Origin: Blastomyces gilchristii SLH14081
Taxonomy: Eukaryota; Ascomycota; Eurotiomycetes; Onygenales; Ajellomycetaceae
DNA length: 64,000 nucleotides
Assembly (NCBI RefSeq): GCF_000003855.2
Contig: NW_003101679.1
Location: 1,463,062-1,527,061, forward strand
Reading direction: 5' to 3'
In this document: piece after piece, positions 1 through 12,818 of the stretch
How positions within the stretch are numbered: the first letter of the stretch is position 1
Layout: each line of letters starts with the position of its first letter
Program-made: the position numbers and the translations under genes
Notes under the pieces: generated by a model
Seen by the model: only the letters and a program-made list of their open reading frames with translations
The model's database searches: none
Told to the model about the DNA's origin: nothing

Positions 1-201
1 CCCTTACATACAAAATTTCTAGTGTCCTCAAGTAGATCTTCAAGTCAAGAAGAACTCTATGATGTAAAGTAAGTAAGTTATGTAACTCTGTACAGGAGTA
101 CGATTCTCTACATCTCTAATCTGCATGATAATCTCATCCTCATATTCCCCTAACTGTAACTAAGAGTAAGTCTGAGATCTCTGAAGAAGCTCAGAAGTCA
201 G

Positions 202-276
202 AGCAGGCAAGTAAGACACGACATATAGATGGGTGCTGAGCACGGCTCACAGAAGCCAGCCATCTTATCATCTTTT
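202..276 (+). repeat. Diverged direct repeat, left copy (partner 543-622)
   Basis: The stretch containing TAGATGGGTGCTGAGCA and ending in ATCATCTTTT is similar to 543-622 on the other side of the MITE (TAGATGAGTGCCAGGTG, ending ATGATCTTTT). Many of the differences are transitions. The MITE therefore lies between two old direct copies of a roughly 75-bp sequence. Confidence 0.55.
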
Positions 277-279
277 CTA

Positions 280-523
280 CGGAGGATCCTCTCAAAAATT
301 TTGATTAGCACTAAGAATTTAAGGTGTAACTTTGTTACAGGATAAAGAATTCCCATCCCCTCTCTTAACCAGAGTTCTAAGGGAGGTTAATATCTGTGGC
401 ACCTGAATAACCAGCTACAGCTTAACTAAAACTAGCCTAAATCCCAGGGGGCTGGAGAATGAAATGGTAACAGTATTACAGCTTAAATTCTTAGCGCTAA
501 TCAAAACTTTTGAGGATCCTCCG
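280..523. mobile_element. 244-bp MITE with ~58-bp terminal inverted repeats (Tc1/mariner-like)
   Basis: The left end (280 onward) and the reverse complement of the right end (ending at 523) match over about 58 bp, both starting CGGAGGATCCTC and continuing through a TTTTGATTAGC/CTAAGAATTTAAG core with a few mismatches and a 2-bp indel. Both ends are flanked by TA (278-279 and 524-525), the target duplication used by Tc1/mariner elements. There is no coding capacity, so it is a non-autonomous element. The family assignment rests only on the TA duplication and the inverted repeats; no transposase is in the window. Confidence 0.85.
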
Positions 524-542
524 TAGTTGAGAGGCCCGGAGG

Positions 543-622
543 CTGAAAAAAGCAAGCAAGCCACACTAAGTAGATGAGTGCCAGGTGCAGCTGGCAGGAG
601 TCAGCTGTCCTATGATCTTTTT
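543..622 (+). repeat. Diverged direct repeat, right copy (partner 202-276)
   Basis: Partner of the repeat at 202-276. The shared core runs from the GCAAGCAAG-like start through AGTCAGCTGTCC to ATCTTTT. Its nature is unknown. Confidence 0.55.
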
Positions 623-1700
623 GACATAGTTCGATGATTATTTAGTTATATAGTAAGAACTGCAGGTGCTGTAACTACTCTGTACAGACTTATAGCTGTG
701 AAAGAGAGAGACTGAGAACTACATTCAAAGACTAGTTACTTTGTATGTACGGAGTACTGTAATACCATGTACACACTAAATCTATAAAAAAGTAGTGTCT
801 CTTGGCCGGGTGTAAATATCAATCCTTTCAATTGCTCAAATTCACAAAACATGCCTGAGCAAAGCTTCCTTCCAAGTTGAGCTTGCTTGATCTGTGCTGT
901 GGCCCCGCTATTACTGCAGCTATTAGCCCTTCCAGCAGCCACTAAGTGTGCACTAAAAGTTGTCCTCGACCAACACACCCACACACACCCTGCCTGACCA
1001 GTGACTCGAGTCTCCACAGCGTTTGTTTGGGTCGGTTTCTTTTTTCCCGTGTTTGCTTTTCCGCGCGCTCTTTTGTTTTGCTGCCTCATCTCTGCACAAA
1101 GATAACAAAAAGAAAAAAAAAAGGAAAAAAAAAAGGGAAAAAAAGGGAAAAAGAGTCATTGTTGCTGATCAAAGCTCTTAATTTTTTCGCTTCCTCATCC
1201 CTCTTACTGCTTACTTCTTCTTCTCCGTCTCTGTTCACCTTCCCCTCATCCCTCCCCCGCCCACAGTCTCAAGAACGAAACATCCCACCAACCGCTGTTG
1301 GTGTTCCAACTGAAAAAAAAAAAAGAATACATACAATTCATCCCCTCTCCCATTCCTCTCTTCTCTGTGGTTTTTCCTTGTGTTTTTCCTACCAAACTTA
1401 CCTGTTTGTCTATTGAGTGGTTTTTTTTTTTCCATCTTGGTTACCTTATCTTCTGTACAGGTTTCTTGGTGGCATTGCTCTTTGTATTCCCTGTAACATT
1501 AAGATCGATTGCCGCTGTACAGAATATCCGTTATACGTCGTCGTGCAAAAAACCTGTTCATCCTTTGCCAGCCTATCTATACCCGACCGAAACGAACGAA
1601 AGCCTTGTGATATCCGAAACCTGCTGCTTGTTTTTTTTGTTCTGCTGCTCTTTCTCTTTGGAACCGTCACGACCACTAACGACTTAACGAACCACCCATT
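623..1700. other. Upstream region of the CBM-domain gene; polypyrimidine/poly-A tracts
   Basis: No supportable gene. It holds an A-rich run (about 1106-1155) and a long CT-rich stretch (about 1180-1460 and 1620-1660) running towards the ATG at 1701. CT-rich tracts before the start are common in filamentous ascomycete promoters and leaders. Short open frames here are low complexity. Confidence 0.5.
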
Positions 1701-4700
1701 ATGGCAGATGATACCCGGAGTACTATCAATGTTGCCATTCGCCGGTCGAGCAAGTCTCCCGCCATTTTCCTTGCTGCCTCCTTCACTGAGCCCGCTTGGG
1801 AACCGGTTGAGCTCGATGTGAAGCCTCTCCCTCCATCAGCAAGTCAGGATACTACTGAGCAGACCAATGGCCATGTTCCAGACACCCAATACGAATTCTC
1901 AAAGTCATTCGAGGTGGCACTAGGCAAGCACCATTATAAATTTCGGGAAGGATTGGAGGGCGCCTGGTTCTATGACAAGGATGTCGAAAGTGGTAAGCAA
2001 TCAGCTCGAGTGGTTTAACGAAACTTACTATGACACATGCTGATTTATAACGCTTGTAGCTGTGGACAATGAGGGGAACGAAAACAACGTTCTGGTAGTG
2101 GAACCCGTCACAGCTACCAAGAAGCCCACCGATTCTCCTGAGAAGGAGGATGCAGAGGAGGTATCTAATGAAGGTGTTGCTCCAGATGCAGGGAAAGCTG
2201 AGGAGGTGGAATTAGCTGAGGGGGAAAACATTTCTGATGCTAAGAAACCCAATGACGCATCCGTTGAACCATCCCCTAGTATTGCTGTCGTGGGAGAAGA
2301 TGTGAAGGACATTAAAGACGACGAAGCGCCGGCTGAATCTTCAGGGAAACTGGAAACAGTTGGCAATAAACCCGACAATGAACCCTCCCTTGCCGATACC
2401 ACCATAAAACCCGATGTACCGAAAACTGATGCCTCCGAAACTCCCACGACCGAGAACGTAGCACCAGAAAAGGTGGTGGCGGATCATGGCCAACCGACAA
2501 CACCAGCTCAAGATACAGAGATCGTCGATGATTCCCCAACTACTGCAAAAATCGATGGGTCAAGAGCTGAAACTTCACCGAAACCTGTCCTAGAGGTTTG
2601 CGAAGCCCCTGTCGAAAAGCCACACGAGCCTGTAACTGATCCCACATCTGAACCCGAGGTCAATGAGAAGTCAATACTTGAGAATGAGCCTGAGCACCCG
2701 CAAATGGAGAATAACGGAGGTCAAGCTACTGAACCCGCAGAGAAGGATGGCCCCACAGCCTCGGATGCTGACACCACTGCGGAACCCATGGAAACGGAGC
2801 TAGTAGCCGATAAAGGTACCGGTAGCGATGACCCTTCACCAGCACCTGAACCCACCGAAACGCCTGAACCTACATTGCAGGAAGTGGTGACCGAATCTGC
2901 AGTTGAGGAGAATGCTCCAGAGGTAGAAAAGCCTCTTGCGATTGCCAAAGACGAACCTGCTAAGGAGAATAGCCAACAAACAGAGGCTACATCGGATATT
3001 GAGCCTCAAGAGGCAGAACAGAAAACCGTCGAACCGTCTGTCGAACCAGACATGTCAACGAGTGATGAGGTTCCTGATTCGGCTCTACCCCCTGCGAAAG
3101 AGCCGGAAGAACCAATGGAACCTGTTCCTACCGAACCTGCCCAGTCTGTCGAACCCTCCACCACCGTTGACACCCCTGCCGACCCCGAACCATCCCACGC
3201 CGAGGTCGTAGTAGCGGAGGAAATACCTTTGATGAATGGAGACGACAAGAAAGAAATGGCAGACGACGAACAAGTGGAGGACAAACCCTCAATCCAACAA
3301 CTTCCAGAGACGACATCAAAGGCGGGCATTGCTGAGCCGGATACCACACCTGATACCATTTCTGAAAACAAGACCGAGGAGCCAGTTGTGCCAGCCCCCG
3401 TGGAAACAACATCTCCGGAATCCGAGCAATTGGCCTCGAAAGAGGAGGACTCTCAGGCTGAGAACATTGCCGATGGTGCTGAGTCACAGGAAGCTCAAGC
3501 TGACAAGGGGGAAATGGTTGAGACAGGCGAAACAACTGTGGAAGTTGCAGAGCCAATTGCCGAGGCAGCTGCGGATGACGTCATCCCGACCCAACCAACC
3601 GAAGATAGCGCGGACCTGGAACAACAAAAGGCCGAAGAACCGCTGTCCCTTGCGACTGACGTTCCTAAGGAATCAAAATCAGAGTCATCCAAACCTGTGA
3701 TTGAAGATGTAGCTGCAAAATCCGTCGACGATGGCACTGGTGATACTCCCATCATTGAGGAAGCTTCAGCTGCAGAGCCTGCCACTGCCTATCCTGATAC
3801 CCCGGTGGTCTCTGAGGCTACACCTGGGCAGGAGGTTACTAGTACCCCTGAAGTTCCAGTGACCACTGAGACAGAGGAGCCACAAGCATCCAAACCCAAA
3901 GAGGCTGTCATTCTGGAACCAGAATCAGTCGAGAAACAGGATGATTCATCTAAGCCTGAAGAGTTGGATGCTGCTGTAGTCGCTGATGAATCGGTGGCTC
4001 CTAAACCAGCCGAGGAGCCAGTAGTGACAGAACCTCAGGACGATATCGTTGCGGAACCCGAACCAGCATCCCAATCAGATGCTTCATCAACTGCAGAGCC
4101 TGACACGCCAGTGGCAATTAAGGAGCCTGAGGCTCCCGAACCCGCTGAGGATACAGTGCCTGAGACAGAGGTTGACTCTGGCGAAAAGCCAGTTGAACCA
4201 GTTGCTCCTGTAGAGACTCCAGCTGCCGTGACTGATGAACCAGAAACCTCTGAACCAGCTGTGGATGTAGCAGAAGTAGAATCCTCTGCGCCGGTGCCTG
4301 AAACTGAAGTGGTCGACGACCACACTCCAGAGAAACTAGTGGAGCAGGAAGCTTCTAAGTCTATCGACAATGCGGATCCAACAGAGGATTCCACACCCGA
4401 TGTTGCTCCTATCGTTGCCGGTGAATCTTCTACTGTTGAAGAACAAACAGCCACTGAGCTTTCGGAAGATCCTGAGCCCAAGCCTGCTGATCCTGCCCAA
4501 GGCGAGCCCCCTACTATTGATGTAGCTGAAGCAGGAGTGCAGCCAACAGAACCCGAGACCTCGAAACCCATGGATGACCTAGTTCTGGAACCCGAGCCCG
4601 CTTTACAGACGACCAGTTCTGGTGGCCTCAATGCTCCAGTAGAAACAGCACAGCCCGACAAAACAAAAGCTAGCGATGATACTGTCTCTGACCCCGCTGA

Positions 4701-7599
4701 ACTTGCCGAACCTGCCAAGCCTGCCGAACCTGTCGAACCTGCTGAGCCTGAACTAACGACCCCCGAAGCTCCTGAGGCCTCAGTGAAAACAATGGAGTCT
4801 GAAACAGTGCAGCCTGTCTACGATGTTGCCTCTGAGGCAGCAGATATTGCTGAACCTGCTGAACCTGCTGATGCCGAGCCGGTAACAGAAACTGAAACCG
4901 TCGAAACCTCCGATGCCCCGGAGGATCCGAAGGAGCCCGAAGTCTTGGAACCCGCCGAAGATGCCACAGCACAACAGGAACCTGAACCTGTCGCTGCGAC
5001 TGCAACTCTAGACACCGCCCAGGCCCCGGAGGAGCCACCACACACTGAAACTTCGGTTAATGCTGACGATACTGCAACTCAACCTGCTAAATCCGAGCCT
5101 GAACTTGCTTCTGGGGCGTCCGTCTCTGGAATTGCTGAAGCCCCAGCAGAATCAGTAAAACCAGAAGCCTCAGAAGCCATTAACAATGTTGTTACCGAAC
5201 CGGAGCCGATTGCGGAGGCCACATTATTGGATGCTCCTGAAGTTTCAGCAGAACCGACAGCACCCGAGGCCTTGCTAGTTGCCGATGAGGCTATTGTCGA
5301 ACCCACAGCTGAAACAGAGGTAGATTCAACTGCTCCCGACTCTCAGAAAACTGTAGAAGCGGCTGCGGTAGAACTTGAATCTACAGCGTCTGAAGAGGAA
5401 CAGGAAGTGATCGAATCAGAAGATAATCCTATTGCTCCTGCTCCTGAAACCACACCGGTGGATGCTCCCAATGCATCTGAGACCTCTGTTGCTCCTGCTG
5501 TACCAGAAGAGGCGGAAGCGGACATTACTACCAGCACTCCGCTTGAGTCTAACGTGCCTGAAGAAGTTACTCCTGTTGCCGAGGAAAATGTCGACACACC
5601 TGCTAGTGCACAGGAACCAGAGACATTAGAAGCCCGTGAGGCTGATGTCACCAATCCCGCGTCGGAGCCTACTACTATTGATGATTCAAAGGCCGCAGAG
5701 GCTCTTGCTCCAGCCCAAGAGCCTGAGGAAACTCCTGAGATTCCCACACCCACGGAGGGACCTGAAGCCTCGAAAGCTACCGATGATGCCGTCCCTGACA
5801 ATGCGGGAGAAGAGGTGGCTACAAATGACAATCTCGCCGATTCAAAAAATGCGCAGCCAGATACAGTTACTCCAGAGCTACCAGTGACTGAAGAACGCGT
5901 TGAGGATGTTGCTAAACCTGTCATCGCAGACGAACCTATCTCTGACCCCGAACCGATCGCAGCGGAGCAACCAGACGGCCCAACTCCCGACGAACCCGAA
6001 GTTGCCCCTGCTGAAGCTGCTGCCGCTGTGACCGAGCCAGAAACGAACGAGCCAAATGAAGTCACTGAAACTGCTGTGGAACCCGAGAATGTGGAGCAGG
6101 AGGCGGTAGAAAGTGAACAACCTGCCGTAACTTCCGCTACGCCCTCTGAGCTACCTCAACAGGCAGATGCTCTTTCTGAAATTGCTCATGACATTCCGGA
6201 GCCAACAGCCGAAAAATCAAGCACTGATCCCGAAATCACGCCATCCGCTGAACTAGTTTCCGAAACCATCCTCGCCAGCGAACCAGTCACTGAACATGGG
6301 CCGGAAGTTGTCGCTGAACCTACCACTGCTGTTGCTGTAGCAACCGAGACAGATGCTCCTGCTTCTAAAGATCTTGAAGTTCCAGAAAAATCTGAACACG
6401 TCGAAATATCCTCTGTTAAACCTGCTGGGAAAGAGGATGGTCTTGAGCCTCCTACGGGAACTGCTGCCCTTGGACAGTCTGCTGCTGAGATAGTGGCTGA
6501 CGAGCTAGAAGAATCTTCCAAATCAAAGGACGCGCCCGCTGCGCCTTCGCCCGATGAAGTAAGGGAGCCGGAATCTCAGGAACCCGAAGTTCCAAAGGAA
6601 ATCGCGGTCGAAATTGTGCAGCCAGCTTCGCTAAATACTTCTGATTATCCGCTCATCGAAACGCCCATAGAAGGTTCTACGAGTGAGCCAGTCATGGCTG
6701 ATGACAACCAGGCGCCCGTCAAGGAGGCGCCCCCCGAGACACAGGCTAAACCTGAGCTGGAGGTCGCCGATGCCCCAAGTGAAGAACCACGCGTTGAGGT
6801 AAACGGTATCACATCCAAAACACCACTGGAAGATGTACCACAGGAGCCTGTAGAGGAACCGGCAGCGGCGAAGGTGGCAGCAGCAGCCCTAGCAACTGCG
6901 GTTGTTGGGGCTGGCGTCACCCAACTAGTTTCAAATTCCAAAGAACCTGTAGCTGACAAAGATATTTCGTCGCTAATCGGAGAAGCTCCGGCAGAAGTAG
7001 TAGCCTCTGCTGTGGAAGCACCATCATCGAGTGTTCCGGAAGCAACTCCTTCGGACAAGGATATGCCTAGCGCCAAGGGCGACACAGACAAGGCAGTGGT
7101 CAACGGCAACAAGCCCGCACCGGTTCCAGAAGCAGACGTGGATGCAGCTGAGAGAGGTTTTACTCCCGCCAAAGCGCAGGAAGAACCATTAGCTAAGGCA
7201 GCAGAGCCTGTCGAGCCAGCCAAACAATCTGTAGCAGAACGTTCCACGAAGAAACCTGACGTTGAAGCTCCTGTGCCAACTGCCGCTAGCGAAGCTGAGC
7301 CAATTCCTTTGGAGCCGACTGAACCCGAACCAGCCTCCAAGCCAAGTGAGTCTGCCACAGCAGATCCGACGACTACGACTACGGAACTATCACCAGCGCT
7401 TGCTGCAATGAAGCCAGCAGGATCAGGAGGAACTGACGGGTCGCGCCCCCCAACAGCGGGAGAGCTGTCCGCCACATCGATCACAATCCACAAGAGAGAA
7501 AACTTCTTCAAAGCACTCTGGCACGCGATTTTCACTAGTTTCTTCGGCGGCTTCTTTTCAGTTTTCCGCCGCGGCCGTCGCGATACCCCCCGCCAGTAA
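1701..7599 (+). CDS. AMPK1-CBM (glycogen-binding-like) domain protein with giant acidic repeat-like tail
   Basis: Two exons, 1701-1992 and 2060-7599, joined by a 67-nt intron (GTAAGC...TTGTAG, CTGAT branch site) that keeps frame; 1,943 residues. Residues about 8-120 look like the AMPK beta/CBM48 carbohydrate-binding fold: an INVAI start, a Trp-containing WEPVELD strand, HHYKFREGLEGAWFYD and a closing NNVLVVE. The intron cuts within this domain, which supports the join. The following ~1,750 residues are almost entirely Glu, Pro, Ala, Thr, Ser, Val and Asp, with endless EP/PEP/TEP variations, so probably disordered. A hydrophobic Ala/Val segment lies near residues 1698-1722. The C-terminus (about 1912-1943) is aromatic and then strongly basic (NFFKALWHAIF...RRGRR). 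An N-terminal CBM, long acidic middle and basic hydrophobic end resemble the plan of yeast Crp1/Mdg1, but this protein is far longer. Function is not established. Confidence 0.85.
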
Positions 7600-9980
7600 G
7601 AGAAATATTTTCTAGGAATTCTTTTCTTCGGTTTCCTATTTTTTCTCTTTTCCCATTGGTTTCTTTTGGTGTGATACATACCCCCGGCCACTAGCCCCTT
7701 CACCAGTCATCATCCTCTCCGCTCCGCCTATCCCTCTAATACTTTTATCTTCCCTCCCCCCTCCCCTCCATTTCCTATGTGAATTTCTCTTTATTTCCTA
7801 TGTGTGTACCTATTATTCCGTTTTATCTACTTGTAACCTGACCTGATTCAATTTGATATCCATTTTCATTTTTTCTTCGAATCCAACATTTGGTCATGCT
7901 GACCAGCTTCAGGGCACTCTTGGTCACTGTCACTGTCACGATTGTTCCTACTCTCATCGCGATCCTCTTAGCGTTCTACTGGCGTGCATTATCCTCCTAT
8001 ATCGCCGAGTATCTTTTGAGCGTTTCATCATCTTCACTCATCTAATTTGAATTTGGCTCGTCACAATTTTTTTTGATTTGGGGTGCACGCCAATTTGGTT
8101 CCATATAACTAGAGTGGTGAAACGCTTTTTGAACGTTTCGTTGACGACTTCGCTGCATATTATTATAAATTTGTTGTCCGCATTTTGGCGCTCTTATTTG
8201 CGCAGCTCTTGCTTCGACATATTTTGGCGATTAAGAGCTTGAATTTGCTATTATGCATACCCTAGTCCTTCTACACTGTTGTCTATATGATGAACATGAT
8301 AAGTGTGATGTTTGTCTTATTTCGATCCCTGCAAATTGTGTCGTTCATCCTTGTGTGGAATGTCAGCAAACATGCCTGCGTACTGAATGCCTTGAATCCC
8401 ACTACGAGGACAAATAATCGCTCTTACCCTCGCCCTTCCAACGAGATTGTCCAACAACCCGTTCATCGTTCCTCGTCAGATATATTCTCAAATGAGATTT
8501 GTTTAGGTTTGCATGCGTATTTAATTTTGGGGCGCGGCGAGCCGACTTCCGAAAGAGTCCTTGAGGGATAGCATGATCCTTATTATAGTGATACGCCGCT
8601 ACGTTGAGGCCTCATCCCTCGGCCTCCTATACGTCCCGTATGTTTCAGCAATCTAAGTATTTTGGAAACAGAAATCTCACAATATGTTTCACCCATTTTT
8701 TGGTTTGTTTCTTGGACACTCCATTGTGTTTTCTATATGATTATGCCTATAACAACTCCATTTCACCACTAAAAGGCTGGGACATGGCCCCTGCTACAAC
8801 TACGTCTTAACAGCTTCGATCTTTCCGTTTATTTACTCTACGCCTCATTATCTGTCGTGTATACCATCAGGCCATATTCTTCTGACCTTAGCAGACACAC
8901 TAGACGCCAACCCCAGTTCTCCTTTGATACGCGAATGCACTTGGCTTCGACATGTACAAACTAATGGTTGGCATTAGTACCCTATCGCTGGGAGTTTCTG
9001 AGTGAAAGGATAGAGTAAAGGCATGCACAAAGGCAAGGGAACAATCAAGATCATTGCTGGTTGATTCTGACTCATACTTTTACCCTGACCTGCAAGCTAG
9101 AAACAAAGCAAAGGGCCACTGAACAAGGAACAAGGCATACCCCGAAAGAGGTATAGAAATAGGGTAAAGAATCCCCCAAGGTAGGTTCATGTCTGTTGAG
9201 TTAACAGGAACACCTCGCTTAAATAGCACTAAGAGTCATACTGTCCAGCACAGATCATTTTCTCTTACCCCTATCATCCCTGAGCTTGCTTTCACAAATA
9301 ACTTCATCCTTTGACATATTATAGCTCTGGTTAAAATAAATTGGCTTACTACTATCTCAGATCACAGACTCAGATTAAGAATAACATCCTGAACATAAGG
9401 ACCATCACAAGCTGTTAATATTGAAGACCTTTCATAACTTGTGAGTGCTTTTCTCCTCTTGATATGCTTCCCCCTGAGCTTCTATCTCTGCATTGAACTT
9501 CCACCCAAATCTATACATCCCCTCCGCAAAGCAATCAACATCATAAATGGAAGCAGACATCACATTCAGCCACATCCCCTCTCTTTATTGGACCCTGACC
9601 CTCAGCTTTGAGACATTTGGCTACCCTCCTAAGCTGTCAGAACCCTCTTTCATTTAACTACCATGCATATTGACACTTGATTTACCATTTGCAGTTCCCT
9701 ATACATCTCTGCGTGGCTTATCTTCTCCAACTGCACTCTTAAACGCCTTTTGTACATCCGTTAGCTTATCCGCTCATCTTTAGAAGTAATATCGTCATTT
9801 TTGTCAGGTTCCACTTACCTACACAATACCCATATCCCACCACACCATACTGTTTCTTAGGCAGAATAATTCGTGGGCCCATACGTCCTTTTCGGTGTCA
9901 GACTTTGAATGGCGGATCAACAACCGCACCAAATTTGAATCACTATACAAGAGCCGCTAGGAACGACCAGCCGCCCAACG
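7600..9980. other. 2.4-kb intergenic region, no supportable gene
   Basis: Contains the 3' end of the CBM-domain gene and the upstream region of the gene at 9981. Open frames at about 7853-8050, 8287-8571 and 8604-8810 have no recognisable domain and unusual composition, so they are not called. No repeat or RNA gene is evident. A non-coding transcript or long UTRs cannot be excluded. Confidence 0.5.
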
Positions 9981-12285
9981 ATGGCCCCACGATTTAAGAG
10001 AGGCTCTATTTCGAAGTCGAAACAGGGACAGAGTAAGACCCAGAGAGGCGATGTTGCTGGCTCGAAGCATGGAACGGCGGCCAAATTTCCCCAACCATGC
10101 GCGTATTCGCCGGCGAGCAATCTTGGAAATGCTGAGCCCACGCCACCATCACCATCACCACCAGGAAGAAGCCCACTAGGCGTTATACCAGGAGGGGGTA
10201 CCTTGGAAGCGGCTGAAGAGCCCAAATTATATTACCCCAAGGAGAAGGAAGCCACAGACAGAGGACCCGACTCAGCGCCGCTTCTGCCTAGAGGTTCCTC
10301 CTTGTCTGAGGTGACATGGCAACCCTTTCGAGCGGTGAGAAAGGTGAGCTCCACGCCCAGGCTCCGAGATGATGAAATTAGTTTCGGCCGGAATCGCGCC
10401 GCCGCTCGGCAAAATTCTTCTTGTGCGTCTAGTGTAGGGTCAGCGGAAACCCGTCAAGAAGATTATTGCCAGACCATTCCTAAATTAGAGGGAATTATCC
10501 TAGGATCCCCTGACTTAAGCCTTACCAGCAAAGGAACATGCGGCACGAGAGGCAGTGGCAAAGTAATTGTACCTGAGAGGAAAGTTTCCAGTATTCAGGG
10601 GTCAATCGAAATTGGAGATGTTGAGGAGTGTAGCAGCATAGTGACTCCTAAGCGAAGTCTAAGTGAATACAACACTGAGGTCTCGTTGCCCGGCCAAAAC
10701 CTTCAGCTTTCGTCACTCCAGCTACCCCCTCGCCCACCCACGCCAATGGAGTTTAGACAACGTTCACTGTCCCAGGGAGCCAGCTCTCAAAGTTCTTTCT
10801 TCTCCCGTGGCAGAAGCATCATCAGAGCCAGAGGTGGAAGAAACCCCCGCAGGAGATCAGCCAAGCGTGATATATCAAGAGGTCAGAGGGTGCCTTTGTT
10901 TGTCCCACCTTCCATTAGCTCACACCAAGATCACTGCATGGGGCCAAAGACCTCTCCCGACCAAAACTCCAACGTGTTGGAGCTAGAGCCTACAATTGAC
11001 TTTCCCAAAATGGTTCCACAGATCTTGTCAGGAGAAGCTCCTCAAAATGAAATACTTTCGCAGCTCAAGGACCTCACCGACAGCGTGGCAGACATTAAAA
11101 TCGAGCAAATGAGAATCAACAAGCAACTTGAAGATACCAACACTCAATTGAAAAAATTCTCAGAGGAGCTGCAGCTGGAGAAGGATGCGAGAGTTAGAAA
11201 CCTGGCAGCTTACGAAGAAACCATCAACAGTCATATCACCCAGGCTGTGGGGGAGCTTAGTGAGGCAATGGAATCTGTTGCTGTTACAGTGGCGAAGATC
11301 AGTGACAGTACAGCAAATATTGGCTCCAGAAATTCAAAAGCTAGTGAAGGTCACGACCTCAAGTGGTCTGATGCTGTGGAACAAGAGGCTAACGATGCTT
11401 CTGTTTGTACACCGACTTCAACTCATACAATCCTTTCTGATAAGTGCTTTTCTGGGCCGTCAACAACACACACCAGAGGGAAAAGTATGGGGTGCGATGT
11501 TGGTAAGGAGAATTTTGGAAACCCAACTGGAAGGGGACGCTCCCAGACGAACCCTTCAACTGCCTCATGGGACCAAGGTCATCAACGAACCAGTGGTTGG
11601 AGTGGTCCACCACCAAATCAGAAAAGGGGCTTATGGAAACGCTATCGTGGTGGAATGAGTCGGCGTGGCAGCGCTAGGGGCAGCGGTGGTGGGAAATGTA
11701 AGTACCTCAAAGTCTTTTTTCATGCATTATAGCGAGTCGTGCAAAAGAAATTTACTGACTTTCAACTCCACAGATGCGACGCCAAACTTTGACGGACAGC
11801 GACCGCTAGTACCCATGGGTCTGCAAGAACTAACGCCTGCTGATTCATACACACATTCCCATATGCATGGCGGCTATGAAGACCAGACCCACATTCATCC
11901 TGCCGCCAGCACTCCGGGTCCATCTGCTACTCGTGGTCAAGCCTCTGGGCAACAAAATCGATTTCCTCCTCGTCAATCTAGCATGAGGCACAACCATTCC
12001 TTCATGCGTGGTGGAGCAGGGCCTTCAAGCCATAACTGCATGCCACATCGTGATTTTAGCCCCAATTATGGATCACCTCTACCCCGATGGGGCCAGGGAC
12101 AGCCCCAGCCAACCTTTCACCATTTCCAAGCAACCCAAAATCCTGGCAACAACCCTCCAGGTGGGCAATGGCCAGCTGCTAATCCTGAGTTCAACAACCC
12201 ATATAAACCATGGGCGGGCGTTTCGAATTGGTACCACCAGGTAAATGCCCAGGGAAACAACAATATGCGCAGCCCACCAAGTTAA
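9981..12285 (+). CDS. Unrecognised low-complexity protein with central coiled coil
   Basis: Two exons, 9981-11697 and 11774-12285, with a 76-nt intron (GTAAGT...CTCCACAG, CTGAC branch site). The join turns a split TGT codon into TAT and stays open to the TAA; 742 residues. The ATG at 9981 sits in CAACGATGG, a good fungal start. The N-terminal ~270 residues are Ser/Pro-rich. A basic Arg/Gly patch (RARGGRNPRRRSAKR) lies near residue 280. A heptad-like, charged stretch at about 350-455 (QLKDLTDSVADIKIEQMRIN and on) should form a coiled coil. A second Arg/Gly-rich piece ends exon 1. Exon 2 is rich in His, Pro, Gln, Asn and Gly. RGG-like and Q/N/P-rich segments are often seen in RNA-associated or condensate-forming proteins, but no domain is recognised and no function is assigned. 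It converges on NOC3, with 533 bp between the stops. Confidence 0.75.
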
Positions 12286-12818
12286 TGTCCTCAATGCTTT
12301 ATTTGATGAGAAATGGTTAGATCTGGTCTATGAATGTTCCATTTTTCTCCCCTGTGTCTTTGTCTCACCATGTCAGAAGTAAATCGCGGGATGAGCACTC
12401 GTCTTCCTAATCCTTTGGTTGTTTTCCGGTTATTCCCTAGCCCCATATCTTTCAATCAGATGGCTTTATGTGGAGTATGGAGTTGGTTTAGTTGTTTGAT
12501 TTGTTTTGTAAGATTAAGTTGATACTCATCTAGAAGTCGATGTTTCGAGGACAACACCTCCTGGTTTATTTGTGAAGATTTTTGTCTCCTTCCTTGTCTT
12601 TATTTAGGCGTTCGACAATAAGTTAGTACATCCATTTAGAATTGCGACCAATCAGCAACGCACTGCAACAAAGAAATGTGAGAAGACGTTCAAAAGCAAA
12701 CAATTCTCTTTGCGAAGACGATGTGATATTTATGTTAAAAACGAGACTGAAAATAAAAGGGCTACGACTTGATGATACCTATTGCTAAAATCTCTCCCAC
12801 CCCCTCCATATACTTCCA
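12286..12818. other. Convergent 3' intergenic region
   Basis: 533 bp between the stop codons of the plus-strand coiled-coil gene and the minus-strand NOC3 gene. Presumably holds both 3' UTRs. No gene or repeat seen. Confidence 0.5.

Noticed and set aside
2028..7703. Long minus-strand open frames (up to 352 codons) opposite the acidic-tail gene
   Set aside because: They are Ser/Gly/Val-rich mirror images of Glu/Pro/Ala codons. The biased codon use on the plus strand removes stops from the other strand; no domain is seen.
8287..8571. 94-codon frame in the intergenic region
   Set aside because: No family resemblance, irregular composition, no splice partner that would extend it.
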